Source: CAYLXX01 sp964484325
GTDB taxonomy: Bacteria > Patescibacteriota > Microgenomatia > UBA1406 > GWC2-37-13
Reading direction: 5' to 3'
DNA: 64,000 nucleotides
Assembly (NCBI GenBank): GCA_964484325.1
Contig: CAZAEE010000001.1
Coordinates: 62,001-126,000 of the forward strand
In this document: positions 1 through 8,160 of the stretch, one piece after another
Numbering within the stretch: position 1 is the first letter of the stretch
How the letters are laid out: each line of letters starts with the position of its first letter
Position numbers and translations under genes: made by a program
Notes under the pieces: model-generated
What the model saw: only the letters and a program-made list of their open reading frames with translations
The model's database searches: none
What the model was told of the DNA's origin: nothing

Positions 1-768
1 TAAAATCTCTTGCCACTGAAATGCTCGCCAATCAGGATCGTTTCTTCGAGCTGTATAAATTGTGGGATCATTTTTCATCGCCGGATGTCTGCCAAATGCT
101 TCTAATCGTTTAAAAAAGAACGCAGCTTCTTCTGTTGTTGCAAAAGGCTTATCTAGGTAGTCATAAAGATCTTGGTTGTTTTCGTGGGAAAGGTATTGAA
201 GAAGTTCTCCTACGGGAAAGTTTTTCTCTTGAATTTTAATATCAAAATTGTACGTGGTGTTTTTTTCTTTTTTAAAAGACAGATAAAGGCGGCCTGATTC
301 GTAGGTAAGGTTGCTAAATGGTGGTTTACTACCTCCGGGACCTGCGGGTGAATACCAAATGGCAATGCGATTTTTGGAATTTGTTATGAGTGATTCAAAC
401 TTCTGAAATCCCTGAAGTGTTCTTCCTTCACGCTCATTAGGATGAATGCTGTTGCTAATTTTTGTTAACTCATGGATAGCGTGGTCAGAATATAGCTCAT
501 TGTTGTGTGAGTAGTATTTGTATCCTAGGGAAACTGGTTCATCAAGAATAAATTCGCGCGTATAGGCTTTTTGATTATCTTCATATTCTTGATGTGCGAT
601 ACGTACTCCTTCGTCACCAAGGACCTGTATTAATCTCTGAGCTCTTTCTGATTGGGCAAATGGGTCAATGCCGATTTTTTTCATGACATCATGACTTTTA
701 TAAGAGGATTGTTCAGGATAACTTGATGGAAGAAGGGTTAATTCTGTCTGACGTTCAACGGCTGTCAT
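1..768 (-). CDS. Unknown protein downstream of a cobalamin riboswitch (3' end cut by window edge)
   Basis: This open frame of 256 codons starts at an ATG at 768 and runs out of the window without a stop, so only the N-terminal part is visible. An AGGG Shine-Dalgarno-like element sits 7 nt before the ATG. The product begins MTAVERQTELTLLPS and is soluble-looking, with no signal peptide or membrane segment. I do not recognise the family. It is the first gene behind the cobalamin riboswitch at 810-945 and is therefore probably B12-regulated. That makes a role in cobalamin use, or in a B12-independent alternative, a reasonable guess. This is inference from context only. Confidence 0.75.
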   Translation of the reverse strand, partial: MTAVERQTELTLLPSSYPEQSSYKSHDVMKKIGIDPFAQSERAQRLIQVLGDEGVRIAHQEYEDNQKAYTREFILDEPVSLGYKYYSHNNELYSDHAIHELTKISNSIHPNEREGRTLQGFQKFESLITNSKNRIAIWYSPAGPGGSKPPFSNLTYESGRLYLSFKKEKNTTYNFDIKIQEKNFPVGELLQYLSHENNQDLYDYLDKPFATTEEAAFFFKRLEAFGRHPAMKNDPTIYTARRNDPDWRAFQWQEIL

Positions 769-809
769 ATGATTTCCCTGCTCGGGGTCTCGTTTCTTCA
801 ACGAGGTAA

Positions 810-945
810 AAACATCCTGGTCGGTCTTCGGACTTATCTCTTTTCAGAGCTTACCGCTGCGGCACAGCCACGGATTTTCACCGTGTTCCCGTAAAAATGA
901 AGCAACCTTCTCTTCCCTTTCGAGAAAATGGTTACACCAGGACAA
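810..945 (-). promoter_or_regulatory. Cobalamin (B12) riboswitch
   Basis: On the minus strand this leader carries the conserved cobalamin-riboswitch core: GGGAACACGGTGAAAATCCG, then GGCTGTGCCGCAGCGGTAAG (B12-box-like), then AGTCCGAAGACCGACCAGGA. The closing stem P1 is perfect: TCCTGGT (942-936) pairs with ACCAGGA (821-815). A possible expression-platform hairpin, CTCGTT/AACGAG, lies at 789-805. It is followed by a CCCC that could sequester the AGGG ribosome site of the next gene. No U-tract is present, so translational control is more likely than termination. It sits between purF (stop at 999) and the unknown gene starting at 768. Confidence 0.87.
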
Positions 946-998
946 ATTGTTAAAGTAGTAAAATGATACTAATTTTTGACAAATAAATCAATTAGAAA

Positions 999-2549
999 TC
1001 ACGCTTCATACTCATATATAGATCCATCTTTATTAATAGGAAAGTTTCCAGTTACACATCCACCACAGCCACCATTTACCAAAAAGATATCATCTCTGTT
1101 TTTCGGTACTATTATTTCACCGTTTAAGCTTTTTGCTCTAATAAATCCCTCATTGCTTATATAATAGACGCCATCTGCATCAATTTCTTCTGCTATTTTT
1201 TTTACATCTCCTCCGTGTCTGGCAGCAATCAGTTCATGATATGATCGAGTGCTTACTCCTAAATGACACGGATGTCGAACCTGTGGAAAACCTACAATCC
1301 AATAAACTTCCTTTGCGCCTAATTCTCTAGCTCTTCTTGTAATTTTTCCTGAAACTTTCGAGCGCACAATTGAATCATCACCAAATACTACAACTGCATC
1401 TTTCCAAATTCGTGCATCCTTTACCATGGATAATTTTCCCAATACTCTCGACCCAATTTCTTCCATATCTTGATCTTGTTGAAATAATCGATATGCTCCA
1501 TTTTGATCATAATGATCTCGAATGATTGTTTGTCTGTAAGGTATGTTTGCACCGATTGCAAATCCAGTTGCGACTGCTACTCCAGAATCAGGAATTCCAG
1601 TAATAAAAGTTGCATTGGGAATAGGATTTTCTTGAGCAATTATCAGACCGCATTTTTCTCTAAAACTCAATATAGACGGCCATTCATTATCTGGAATGTT
1701 TTTTCCCATTTGTTCTGGTGCTGGCAATCTAGAATCTGGTCTTTCAACATAATCCCACTCAAAATCGCACAGATTGCCTGGTCCTTCGTATCCAGGCTTG
1801 ATAGTTCGCATACCTTTTTGATTTATTCTTATTACTTGTCCACGATTAACTTCTCCTAAAATAGTGGCGCCAACTTTATCAAGAGCGATAGTTTCTGATG
1901 CTGCAATTACTGTGCCATCTATTACTCCAACGACGAATGGTCGTATACCACGACCGTCTCGTACCAGATATACATCGTCTCCCATGGCAATCACCAAACT
2001 ATATGCTCCATCAACCTGGGTAAGAGTTTTTAATACTTTCTCATCATGGTTTTTGCCTGGAGTTTGAGCTAGTAATTTAGTAAATAAGACAGTATCGCTT
2101 GCATTTTCATGAATCTCTTCATTTATTTTTTCTCTAATATTATTAGTGGCAACAAATTCACCATTATGAATTACTGTAACAGGTTCTCCTTCTGGTGTTA
2201 TTTCCTTACAAGGTTGAAGATTTTCACCTCCATACCCGCCATTTGTGCCGTATCTGGTATGAATCTTTACGAAGTTAGTCTGATAATTCCATTGTGAGAT
2301 TGTATCTTCGTTAAATACTTCATTAATAAGACCTTTATCTGTGTGAATTTTTATATCTCCATCAACTCGAATTCCCAGACCAACACCCTGTTGTCCTCGA
2401 TGTTGTCCGCCGCCAGCTGCTAAAACTGCAAGAGGTAAAATGTGTTTAGGAGTTTTTGAATACATTACAAGTAATCCGCATTTATCTTGAAAGACCTCCA
2501 TTTCGTCATCAATAAGAAAATCATTGGTTGGAGTTAGATGTTCACTCAT
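999..2549 (-). CDS. purF: Amidophosphoribosyltransferase (PurF family)
   Basis: PurF transfers the amide nitrogen of glutamine to PRPP, the first step of de novo purine synthesis. The 516-residue product has the Ntn glutaminase domain with Cys24 (DKCG) as the expected nucleophile after a 23-residue propeptide. Further glutaminase motifs are HRGQQG, HTRYGT and HNGEF. The phosphoribosyltransferase half shows IPDSGVA and GDDSIVRS. The C-terminal CGGCVTG motif resembles the Fe-S cysteine pair of Bacillus-type PurF. It starts 2 nt after the adenosyltransferase stop, so the two are probably translationally coupled. No other purine gene is in the window, so whether it serves a complete pathway cannot be judged here. 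Confidence 0.87.
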   Translation of the reverse strand: MSEHLTPTNDFLIDDEMEVFQDKCGLLVMYSKTPKHILPLAVLAAGGGQHRGQQGVGLGIRVDGDIKIHTDKGLINEVFNEDTISQWNYQTNFVKIHTRYGTNGGYGGENLQPCKEITPEGEPVTVIHNGEFVATNNIREKINEEIHENASDTVLFTKLLAQTPGKNHDEKVLKTLTQVDGAYSLVIAMGDDVYLVRDGRGIRPFVVGVIDGTVIAASETIALDKVGATILGEVNRGQVIRINQKGMRTIKPGYEGPGNLCDFEWDYVERPDSRLPAPEQMGKNIPDNEWPSILSFREKCGLIIAQENPIPNATFITGIPDSGVAVATGFAIGANIPYRQTIIRDHYDQNGAYRLFQQDQDMEEIGSRVLGKLSMVKDARIWKDAVVVFGDDSIVRSKVSGKITRRARELGAKEVYWIVGFPQVRHPCHLGVSTRSYHELIAARHGGDVKKIAEEIDADGVYYISNEGFIRAKSLNGEIIVPKNRDDIFLVNGGCGGCVTGNFPINKDGSIYEYEA

Positions 2550-2551
2550 AA

Positions 2552-3055
2552 TTAGGTCAAAATTTCTTTGCCTTTACTGTATTTTCTGGCATACATAAAG
2601 AGCAAATCAGAAAGCCTATTTAAGTACTTTATTGATAAAGGGTGGTTGTTCTTAAGTCCCACAACTTCTCTTTCTGCTCTTCGGCAGACAGATCTAGTTA
2701 TTTGAAACCAGGCACCAGTTTCCGTGCCTCCTGGAAGGATAAACCTACTGAGTTTAGGCAGCTTCAGCTGTATATCATCTATTTTTCGTTCAAGTAATTT
2801 AACGTTATCATCTAATGATGCTATAGGATGTTTTGAGCCTGCTAAATGAGCCATGATACTATAGAGGTCATGCTGAATTTTTATAAAAAACTCTCGGTCT
2901 TTTTTGTTCTTCATTTTGGTGACAATGAGACCTAAAAAACTTGTTAGTTCATCGATTATGCCATAGGCATTTATTAATGGATCTGCTTTTGAGAGTCGTT
3001 TCCCACCAAAAAGTGATGTTTCCCCTTTATCTCCTGTTTTAGTGTAAATACTCAT
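2552..3055 (-). CDS. pduO: ATP:cob(I)alamin adenosyltransferase, PduO type
   Basis: This enzyme makes adenosylcobalamin from ATP and reduced corrinoid. The 167-residue product starts with the ATP-binding motif YTKTGDKGETSLFGG and carries the late RRAERE motif typical of PduO-type enzymes. I chose the internal ATG at 3055 rather than the one 13 codons upstream for three reasons. The family begins MxIYTKTGD. The longer form would overlap the upstream gene. A TATAAT box ends exactly 6 nt before this ATG (leaderless). It presumably supplies the cofactor of NrdJ encoded about 1 kb upstream on the same strand. Confidence 0.92.
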   Translation of the reverse strand: MSIYTKTGDKGETSLFGGKRLSKADPLINAYGIIDELTSFLGLIVTKMKNKKDREFFIKIQHDLYSIMAHLAGSKHPIASLDDNVKLLERKIDDIQLKLPKLSRFILPGGTETGAWFQITRSVCRRAEREVVGLKNNHPLSIKYLNRLSDLLFMYARKYSKGKEILT

Positions 3056-3077
3056 GGTTTTATTATAGTGTTTAAAA

Positions 3078-3530
3078 TCATGGAAGTTTACCAACTAATC
3101 CAAAGTGGGTTTTATGATCGATACTCGTTGGAACTTGTGAAATAGTTTTTGTAGTCCACAAACTATTGCTCAATATAGAAGGATAAAATATGGTGATAGA
3201 TTCTATTTGAGAGGGAATATTGTGTTTGTATACTTTGGATTCCCAGACTGATTGGCGCTCTTCAGGGGCGCCGAGCGTTAAAAGCTCATAATACTGACTA
3301 GCCACATCATAGTCCGCATTAAAAGTGAGATGTACAAGGCTATAATCACTAGCAGTTTCAAGAGAATATGCAAGTGCTTCGTCAACTGTTTGATGCAGCT
3401 TCAGAATGATAACGTGCTTTTCTTTCTCATTTTCAAGTTGTCTTTCAAGACTGCAGATTTTTTTTGCTTGATTGTTTATAAGGGTATTTTCTACTTTATG
3501 AAGTATTGATTGAGGATTTCTTTCTATCAT
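3078..3530 (-). CDS. Unknown 150-residue protein
   Basis: The ORF starts at ATG 3530 and ends 22 nt before the adenosyltransferase start. Residues about 15-45 are charged and probably helical or coiled coil (KKICSLERQLENEKEKH). The rest looks globular and no family is recognised. It lies in the nrdJ-to-purF minus-strand block and may be cotranscribed with the gene at 3541-4029. Confidence 0.6.
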   Translation of the reverse strand: MIERNPQSILHKVENTLINNQAKKICSLERQLENEKEKHVIILKLHQTVDEALAYSLETASDYSLVHLTFNADYDVASQYYELLTLGAPEERQSVWESKVYKHNIPSQIESITIFYPSILSNSLWTTKTISQVPTSIDHKTHFGLVGKLP

Positions 3531-3540
3531 ACGTTGATTC

Positions 3541-4029
3541 TTATAATGCTAAGGGGACTTGTGAATGGAGATTTGATGCAATAAAAGCCAATTCTATCTG
3601 AGTGTCATTACGAAGAACATGCCGCAAGTAATAAGGATTATTGTCCAAAACAACTTTAGCAGGTTCAAACACAAGAAGAGTGTCATCCCCAGTTTGTAGT
3701 TCCTCCAGCATTCCATCGGATAAAACACTGTGTAAGGTTCCGAGTGATTGTTCACATATCGTTAAGTCAAAGGGAAAAACAAAATCATCTACAGAACCTG
3801 TTTTCTGAAGATGATCATGCATACTTGAGCGCAGGTTTTTAAACACATTTGTCAATTCGTCGCTCGTTTTTAAGTGTAATTCATGATCCTGTATTGCATG
3901 AATTTTCTTTTGAGCGCTTAGTTCAACTTCGTTTAATTGTTCAGTAAAATCATAGTATGCTGCTAAGGCAGTAATTGTTTTGTTTTCCTTGTTTTCAAAA
4001 GACAGTTTGTAATCGACTGTTTCGTGCAT
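3541..4029 (-). CDS. Unknown 162-residue soluble protein
   Basis: No family is recognised; the product is acidic, mostly helical and without membrane segments. The start is taken at the second in-frame ATG (4029), because a TATAAT (4041-4036) ends exactly 6 nt upstream of it. Its promoter abuts the U-tract of the nrdJ terminator, so it probably begins a new transcription unit directly after nrdJ. Confidence 0.65.
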   Translation of the reverse strand: MHETVDYKLSFENKENKTITALAAYYDFTEQLNEVELSAQKKIHAIQDHELHLKTSDELTNVFKNLRSSMHDHLQKTGSVDDFVFPFDLTICEQSLGTLHSVLSDGMLEELQTGDDTLLVFEPAKVVLDNNPYYLRHVLRNDTQIELAFIASNLHSQVPLAL

Positions 4030-4040
4030 TGGCATATTAT

Positions 4041-4066
4041 AACAAAAGCCCTCCTAAATGGAGGGC
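4041..4066 (-). terminator. Intrinsic terminator after nrdJ
   Basis: On the minus strand, GCCCTCC-ATTTA-GGAGGGC forms a perfect 7-bp GC-rich hairpin followed by TTTTGTT. It lies 23 nt after the nrdJ stop. The U-tract overlaps the -10 box of the next gene. Confidence 0.88.
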
Positions 4067-4088
4067 TCGTGTTTGCAAGTTGGTCGAG

Positions 4089-6467
4089 TTAACAAGCTGC
4101 GTAGCCACAACCGTAACATTTACTACAGCCTTCTTCGTGGGCGAGCATCGCTTCACCACAGCTTGGACAAATGTCTAGTAGACCATTGTTTGGGACTGGT
4201 GTAGAAATCAATGTGGGTTGAACAATTGCGCTGGTAAGCTGGGGCTCACTTTTGGTCTGCATTTGTTCAATGGCAGTAGCATCTTTGGCGTGACCGTTCA
4301 TTTGAAAATGCATAGATAGAACTTTAGCCACTGCATCTGGTAAACTGCGAATTCTTTCCTTACCAAAACCCATTGATCGAGCACCGCCGATGCCTTGCAT
4401 CTGATTGATCATTTCTTTCACTCGCTCATGAGGAGATAAATAAGATGAAAATCGCAAAGAGGTAGAAATAACCCGTCCAAGAGCAGTCGCCATAGCATAT
4501 ACATCTGTACCAGCCTTGCCCACGTTTATAAAAACTTCAAGTGGTTCATTGTCGCCATTGGTGTTTACAGTGATAAAAGCTGTCCCAACTGGAGTTTGGA
4601 TTTTGTATGTTGAGCCATGGACAACCATCGGACGAGGTTTCACTGTGTATTGGGGTGTTTGGGGAGATTGTACCTCCTCTTTTTTCGGTTTATCGTCCAT
4701 TCGCTCAAGCACTCCCTGACGAGAACCTTCACGCATATAAGCAATCCCTTTTAGTCCGTGCTTATAAGCTAAATTATAAAGCTTCTTAACGTCCTCAACA
4801 GTGTGAGTGGTTGGTGCATTAACTGTTTTTGAGATTGAGGCATCGACATATTTTTGGATTGCAGCCTGGACCATGATATGATCTTCAGGAGTTAGATCAT
4901 TAGCACCTACAAAGTAAGAAGGACGCTTTATTTTACCTGTTTTCATTTCCTCTTCGTATTTTTTATACCATTCTTCATACAAGTGATGGCGTAAAACATC
5001 TTCCCCTATGCGTGAGCGTCGGATGAACTCAAACTCATATACAGGTTCGATACCTGACGTGGTAGTGGCAAGAAGTGAAGTTGTACCGGTTGGTGCTTGC
5101 ATAAGAAGCAAGGAGTTACGGATACCGTGTTGTTTAATCCCTTCTTGAATATCTATTGGTCGCTGTTTGATGAAGCGACCTTTTGGATATAGTTTGGCAT
5201 CAAATTTACCAAAAGATCCTTTTTCCTTGGCTATTTCAATTGATGCTCTATACGCTTCATCACAGATGAGAGAATATACTTTATTAATAAACTTCAGTGA
5301 ATCTGGTGAGCCGTATCGAATATGAAGCTTGATAAGGGCATCTCCAAGACCCATGGTTCCTAAACCAATTCTTCTCTCGCCTTCAAGCTGTGTTTTACGA
5401 ATACCATCAAACACATACGGATCCATATCAACAACATTATCCTGAAAGCGGACGGCTGTACGAACAACTAATTTAAGACCTTTGAAGTCAAACGTACCCT
5501 TTTTGTCTACTGTGTATCCGTTCACAAACGCTGATAAGTTTATTGATCCAAGATTACAGACACCCCACTCTGGTAATGGTTCTTCTCCGCAAGGATTAAC
5601 ACAATTCACCTTATTCCAGTACCAGTTGTTGTACATCTTGTTACAGCGCTCCATGAAAACCACTCCAGGTTCGGCTGATCGCCAGGCAGCGTCAGCAACA
5701 AGGTCCCAGATTTTACGGGCTTTAACAATTTTGTGGACAATGACTTTTTTACCTAATTTTTTCCAGGCTTCAATATCACCATTCCACTTTTCATCATATT
5801 CAGGATCTTTTTTATCCGGAAAAAGAAGTGGCCAATCCAAGTCCTTGTCGACAGCTTTCATAAACCCGTCAGATACACAAACAGATAAATTAGCGCCGTT
5901 GATTTTTGATAGATCTTGCTTTACTGTAATAAATTCTTCAACATCCGGATGCCAGTCCCACAACATAAGCATTAGTGCACCGCGACGAGAACCTCCCTGT
6001 TGAACAATATCTTTTGTGGCGAGAGAAAACAACTCAGCCCAGTTACAAGGACCCGAAGAAAAACCATTAACTTTTTCGACTCGCGCTCCTCGCGGACGCA
6101 ATGAAGAAAGATTGATACCTACTCCGCCACCATGAGCCATGATCTCAACCATTTGTTTCAGTGTCTCGATAATAGCACCGCGTTGATCTTTTGGTGAAGG
6201 AATCACAAAGCAGTTATAAAAGCTAACATCAGAGTTGCTCCCGGCACCGGTCAAGATACGACCACCTGGAACATATTTAAATCCTTCTAAGGCTCCATAA
6301 AACTCTTTTGTCCAGGATTTTTGCAGTTCTTTTTTTTCAACACCGGCAACAGCTTTTGAGATACGCTTCCACATTTCTTCAGGAGTTTTTTCGGTTGGCT
6401 GTCCTTTTTTATCCTTTAACGAGTAACGATCGAGAAAGACTTTTTGTGAGATGCCAGTGAGTTTCAT
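4089..6467 (-). CDS. nrdJ: Adenosylcobalamin-dependent (class II) ribonucleoside-diphosphate reductase
   Basis: This enzyme reduces ribonucleotides to deoxyribonucleotides using a B12-derived radical. The 792-residue product has the class II barrel signatures: GGRILTGAGS near residue 70, HGGGVGINLS, NPCGEEPLPE, the GTMGLGDAL segment and QAPTGTTSLLATTTSGIEP. The C-terminal tail has a zinc-binding cysteine cluster (CPSCG...CSKCYGCGYAAC) that also holds the redox-active cysteines. It is 22 nt downstream of nrdR and ends in a strong terminator. The riboswitch at 810-945 is downstream of it and does not precede it. Confidence 0.95.
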   Translation of the reverse strand: MKLTGISQKVFLDRYSLKDKKGQPTEKTPEEMWKRISKAVAGVEKKELQKSWTKEFYGALEGFKYVPGGRILTGAGSNSDVSFYNCFVIPSPKDQRGAIIETLKQMVEIMAHGGGVGINLSSLRPRGARVEKVNGFSSGPCNWAELFSLATKDIVQQGGSRRGALMLMLWDWHPDVEEFITVKQDLSKINGANLSVCVSDGFMKAVDKDLDWPLLFPDKKDPEYDEKWNGDIEAWKKLGKKVIVHKIVKARKIWDLVADAAWRSAEPGVVFMERCNKMYNNWYWNKVNCVNPCGEEPLPEWGVCNLGSINLSAFVNGYTVDKKGTFDFKGLKLVVRTAVRFQDNVVDMDPYVFDGIRKTQLEGERRIGLGTMGLGDALIKLHIRYGSPDSLKFINKVYSLICDEAYRASIEIAKEKGSFGKFDAKLYPKGRFIKQRPIDIQEGIKQHGIRNSLLLMQAPTGTTSLLATTTSGIEPVYEFEFIRRSRIGEDVLRHHLYEEWYKKYEEEMKTGKIKRPSYFVGANDLTPEDHIMVQAAIQKYVDASISKTVNAPTTHTVEDVKKLYNLAYKHGLKGIAYMREGSRQGVLERMDDKPKKEEVQSPQTPQYTVKPRPMVVHGSTYKIQTPVGTAFITVNTNGDNEPLEVFINVGKAGTDVYAMATALGRVISTSLRFSSYLSPHERVKEMINQMQGIGGARSMGFGKERIRSLPDAVAKVLSMHFQMNGHAKDATAIEQMQTKSEPQLTSAIVQPTLISTPVPNNGLLDICPSCGEAMLAHEEGCSKCYGCGYAAC

Positions 6468-6489
6468 AGGAATTTTTTAACTAATAATA

Positions 6490-6963
6490 TTAGGTTGCCA
6501 CAATTTGTTGTGTATCTCTTAAAATCGTCTGTAACTCTTTTTCAAACTCTTCCAGCTCGACAAACCTGCGAAACACTGATGCGAATCGTATGTATGCAAT
6601 TTTATCCAGTGTTTTTAACCGTTCAGCTACAATCGTTCCAATCATTAAACTTTCTACTTCTGCTTTATCCCCTTGCGTCAACTGTGCTTCAACCTCATTG
6701 ACCATGTCTGAAACTTGCTGGGCGGAAATCGTTGTCTTCCCGACTGCTTTCAAAATTCCGTGTCGCAACTTCTCTCGGTCGAATCGTTCGCGTCGTCCGT
6801 CTCGTTTGATAACAAGTATCGGTAGTTCTTCAATCCGCTCGTAGGTCGTGAATCGTTTTTTACAGCTTAAACATGTTCGCCGTCGCCGCACACTGCGCCC
6901 TTCCTCAAGTATCCGTGTTTCAATCACTTCGGTGTCGGTATTTTTACAAAATAAGCAGTGCAT
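6490..6963 (-). CDS. nrdR: Transcriptional regulator NrdR
   Basis: NrdR represses ribonucleotide reductase genes in response to dATP/ATP. The product has an N-terminal zinc ribbon (MHCLFCKN...CLSCKKRF) and an ATP-cone domain (ILVIKRDGRRERFDREKL). I start it at the ATG at 6963, 14 codons inside the longest frame, because the zinc ribbon starts there in the family. It is directly upstream of nrdJ, so the pair is likely a self-regulated operon. I saw no clear tandem NrdR box (ACACWATATWTWGTGT type) upstream. Confidence 0.95.
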   Translation of the reverse strand: MHCLFCKNTDTEVIETRILEEGRSVRRRRTCLSCKKRFTTYERIEELPILVIKRDGRRERFDREKLRHGILKAVGKTTISAQQVSDMVNEVEAQLTQGDKAEVESLMIGTIVAERLKTLDKIAYIRFASVFRRFVELEEFEKELQTILRDTQQIVAT

Positions 6964-7049
6964 GGTACTTAAACTATTTAGTGTTCCATACTCACTGTAC
7001 CCCACTATACGTAAGAATTCAATACGTCAAAGTGTAATGGAAATGTATC

Positions 7050-7089
7050 AATTCATCTCCAGATGAATTCAACAAATTTTGTTGAACAA
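7050..7089. repeat. Two adjacent palindromes upstream of nrdR
   Basis: AATTCATCT-CC-AGATGAATT (7050-7069) is immediately followed by TTCAACAAA-T-TTTGTTGAA (7068-7086). They lie between the stop of the VTT gene (7108) and nrdR. As RNA on the minus strand they would make two small hairpins without a U-tract. As DNA they look like operator half-sites. Confidence 0.5.
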
Positions 7090-7107
7090 AAGCGACAGAA
7101 AAAGCTG

Positions 7108-7623
7108 TTATTTCGGAAGAAAGTATAAAATTATGAGAGAAATCAACAATACTCGAAAATAGTTGCCGATTAAAGTCGGGACAATAAACTTCTTATATGA
7201 AAAACCCAGATATCCTGCAAGAACACTGACGAAGTCATACGGCCAGGGAATGATGGCCATACAAAATAATATTGGCCAGCCGTATTTTTGGATTAATTTT
7301 TCAATACGTAAAATTTTCTTTGACGGTTCGATGACGGCAATACCACTTTTTCCTGTCAGCCACTGAAATGTGTCTAAAACTCCAATTCCTAGAGCTGCTG
7401 CTAACGTTAAAGCAAAAATATTTAAGTGACGGGCAAGAGCGGCGACAATGATGCTTCCAGCCCCAAAAATGCTAAATAAAAAAACACCGAAATAGCCAAG
7501 TTTCTCAAGTGGCTTCGGATTGAACGCAAAGAAAAAACTAACTAAAATAAAAAATATACCTGTGTAAAAAAATATTCGCTTAAACTTTTTTGAGGAGATA
7601 AATTTAAGAATCTTTTCTTTCAT
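7108..7623 (-). CDS. VTT-domain (DedA/TVP38-like) membrane protein
   Basis: This integral membrane protein of 171 residues has about four hydrophobic segments. It carries the VTT signature: IIPWPYDFVSVLAGYLGFS followed by the F...T.IGN..R pattern. Such proteins are implicated in lipid handling across membranes; the substrate cannot be read here. I chose the ATG at 7623 because TATAAT (7635-7630) ends exactly 6 nt before it; the longer frame would include this promoter. Confidence 0.8.
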   Translation of the reverse strand: MKEKILKFISSKKFKRIFFYTGIFFILVSFFFAFNPKPLEKLGYFGVFLFSIFGAGSIIVAALARHLNIFALTLAAALGIGVLDTFQWLTGKSGIAVIEPSKKILRIEKLIQKYGWPILFCMAIIPWPYDFVSVLAGYLGFSYKKFIVPTLIGNYFRVLLISLIILYFLPK

Positions 7624-7652
7624 GAAGTTATTATATCGCGAAAATGTAGCGT

Positions 7653-8061
7653 ACATCCCCTTATATATAATATATATAAAATATTAGGGATGTGATTTTG
7701 GTATTTTCAGCTTCAATATTAATCTGAAAATGCCCCTACATGTGGGGTATGTATCCCCTTAACGCATGAGGGGGTAATTAGAATGTCAGTCATATATGAC
7801 TGTTCTCTTCTTCAATATAGTTATATATAGATAAGGTGAGAAAAAAAATGATAAGTTTGGCTTCAAAAGGATAGTAAAAATAGAAGCTACGGGTGACCTC
7901 TAAAAGTAAAAGAATATTTGGGAGATGATGAACTAGAAATACGTGTATTCAATAGTTAAATTCCTTAATTCCCTCCTTATATATATAAGGAATATAGAGT
8001 TGAGGATTTTCTACTGAGTAGCCTCGAAATCAACTAAAAGTAGTGTCAAAGGGCTGACACT
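7653..8061. other. Palindrome-rich, AT-rich intergenic region between divergent genes
   Basis: About 540 bp (7624-8160) separate the VTT gene from lexA and hold no convincing ORF. Visible structure is as follows. ACATCCC (7653-7659) and GGGATGT (7687-7693) flank a 27-nt AT stretch. CCCC-TACATGT-GGGG lies at 7733-7747. CCCCT-N9-AGGGG lies around 7755-7773, with ATCCCCTTA repeating the 7655 element. An 18-nt perfect palindrome TCCTTATATATATAAGGA lies at 7974-7991. AGTGTCA-N6-TGACACT lies at 8042-8061. No DnaA-box cluster was seen. Confidence 0.5.
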
Positions 8062-8100
8062 GATTACATGGTGTGAAGGTATATGTGCCAAAAATACCTC

Positions 8101-8130
8101 TTGACAAGGGAAACGATCGTTTACTATACT
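8101..8130 (+). promoter_or_regulatory. lexA promoter with a palindromic operator candidate
   Basis: TTGACA (8101-8106) and TATACT (8125-8130) are spaced by 18 nt. Between them lies the perfect 12-nt palindrome AAACGATCGTTT (8111-8122), the position expected for a repressor that blocks its own promoter. This is the natural candidate for the LexA box of this organism. I found no second copy upstream of recA. Confidence 0.7.
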
Positions 8131-8160
8131 GAGATTGTTGTACATTTGTCCAATAAAAAT

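Noticed and set aside
7624..8160. Replication origin
   Set aside because: Palindromes and AT-richness are present, but no DnaA-box cluster and no dnaA, dnaN or parAB neighbours.
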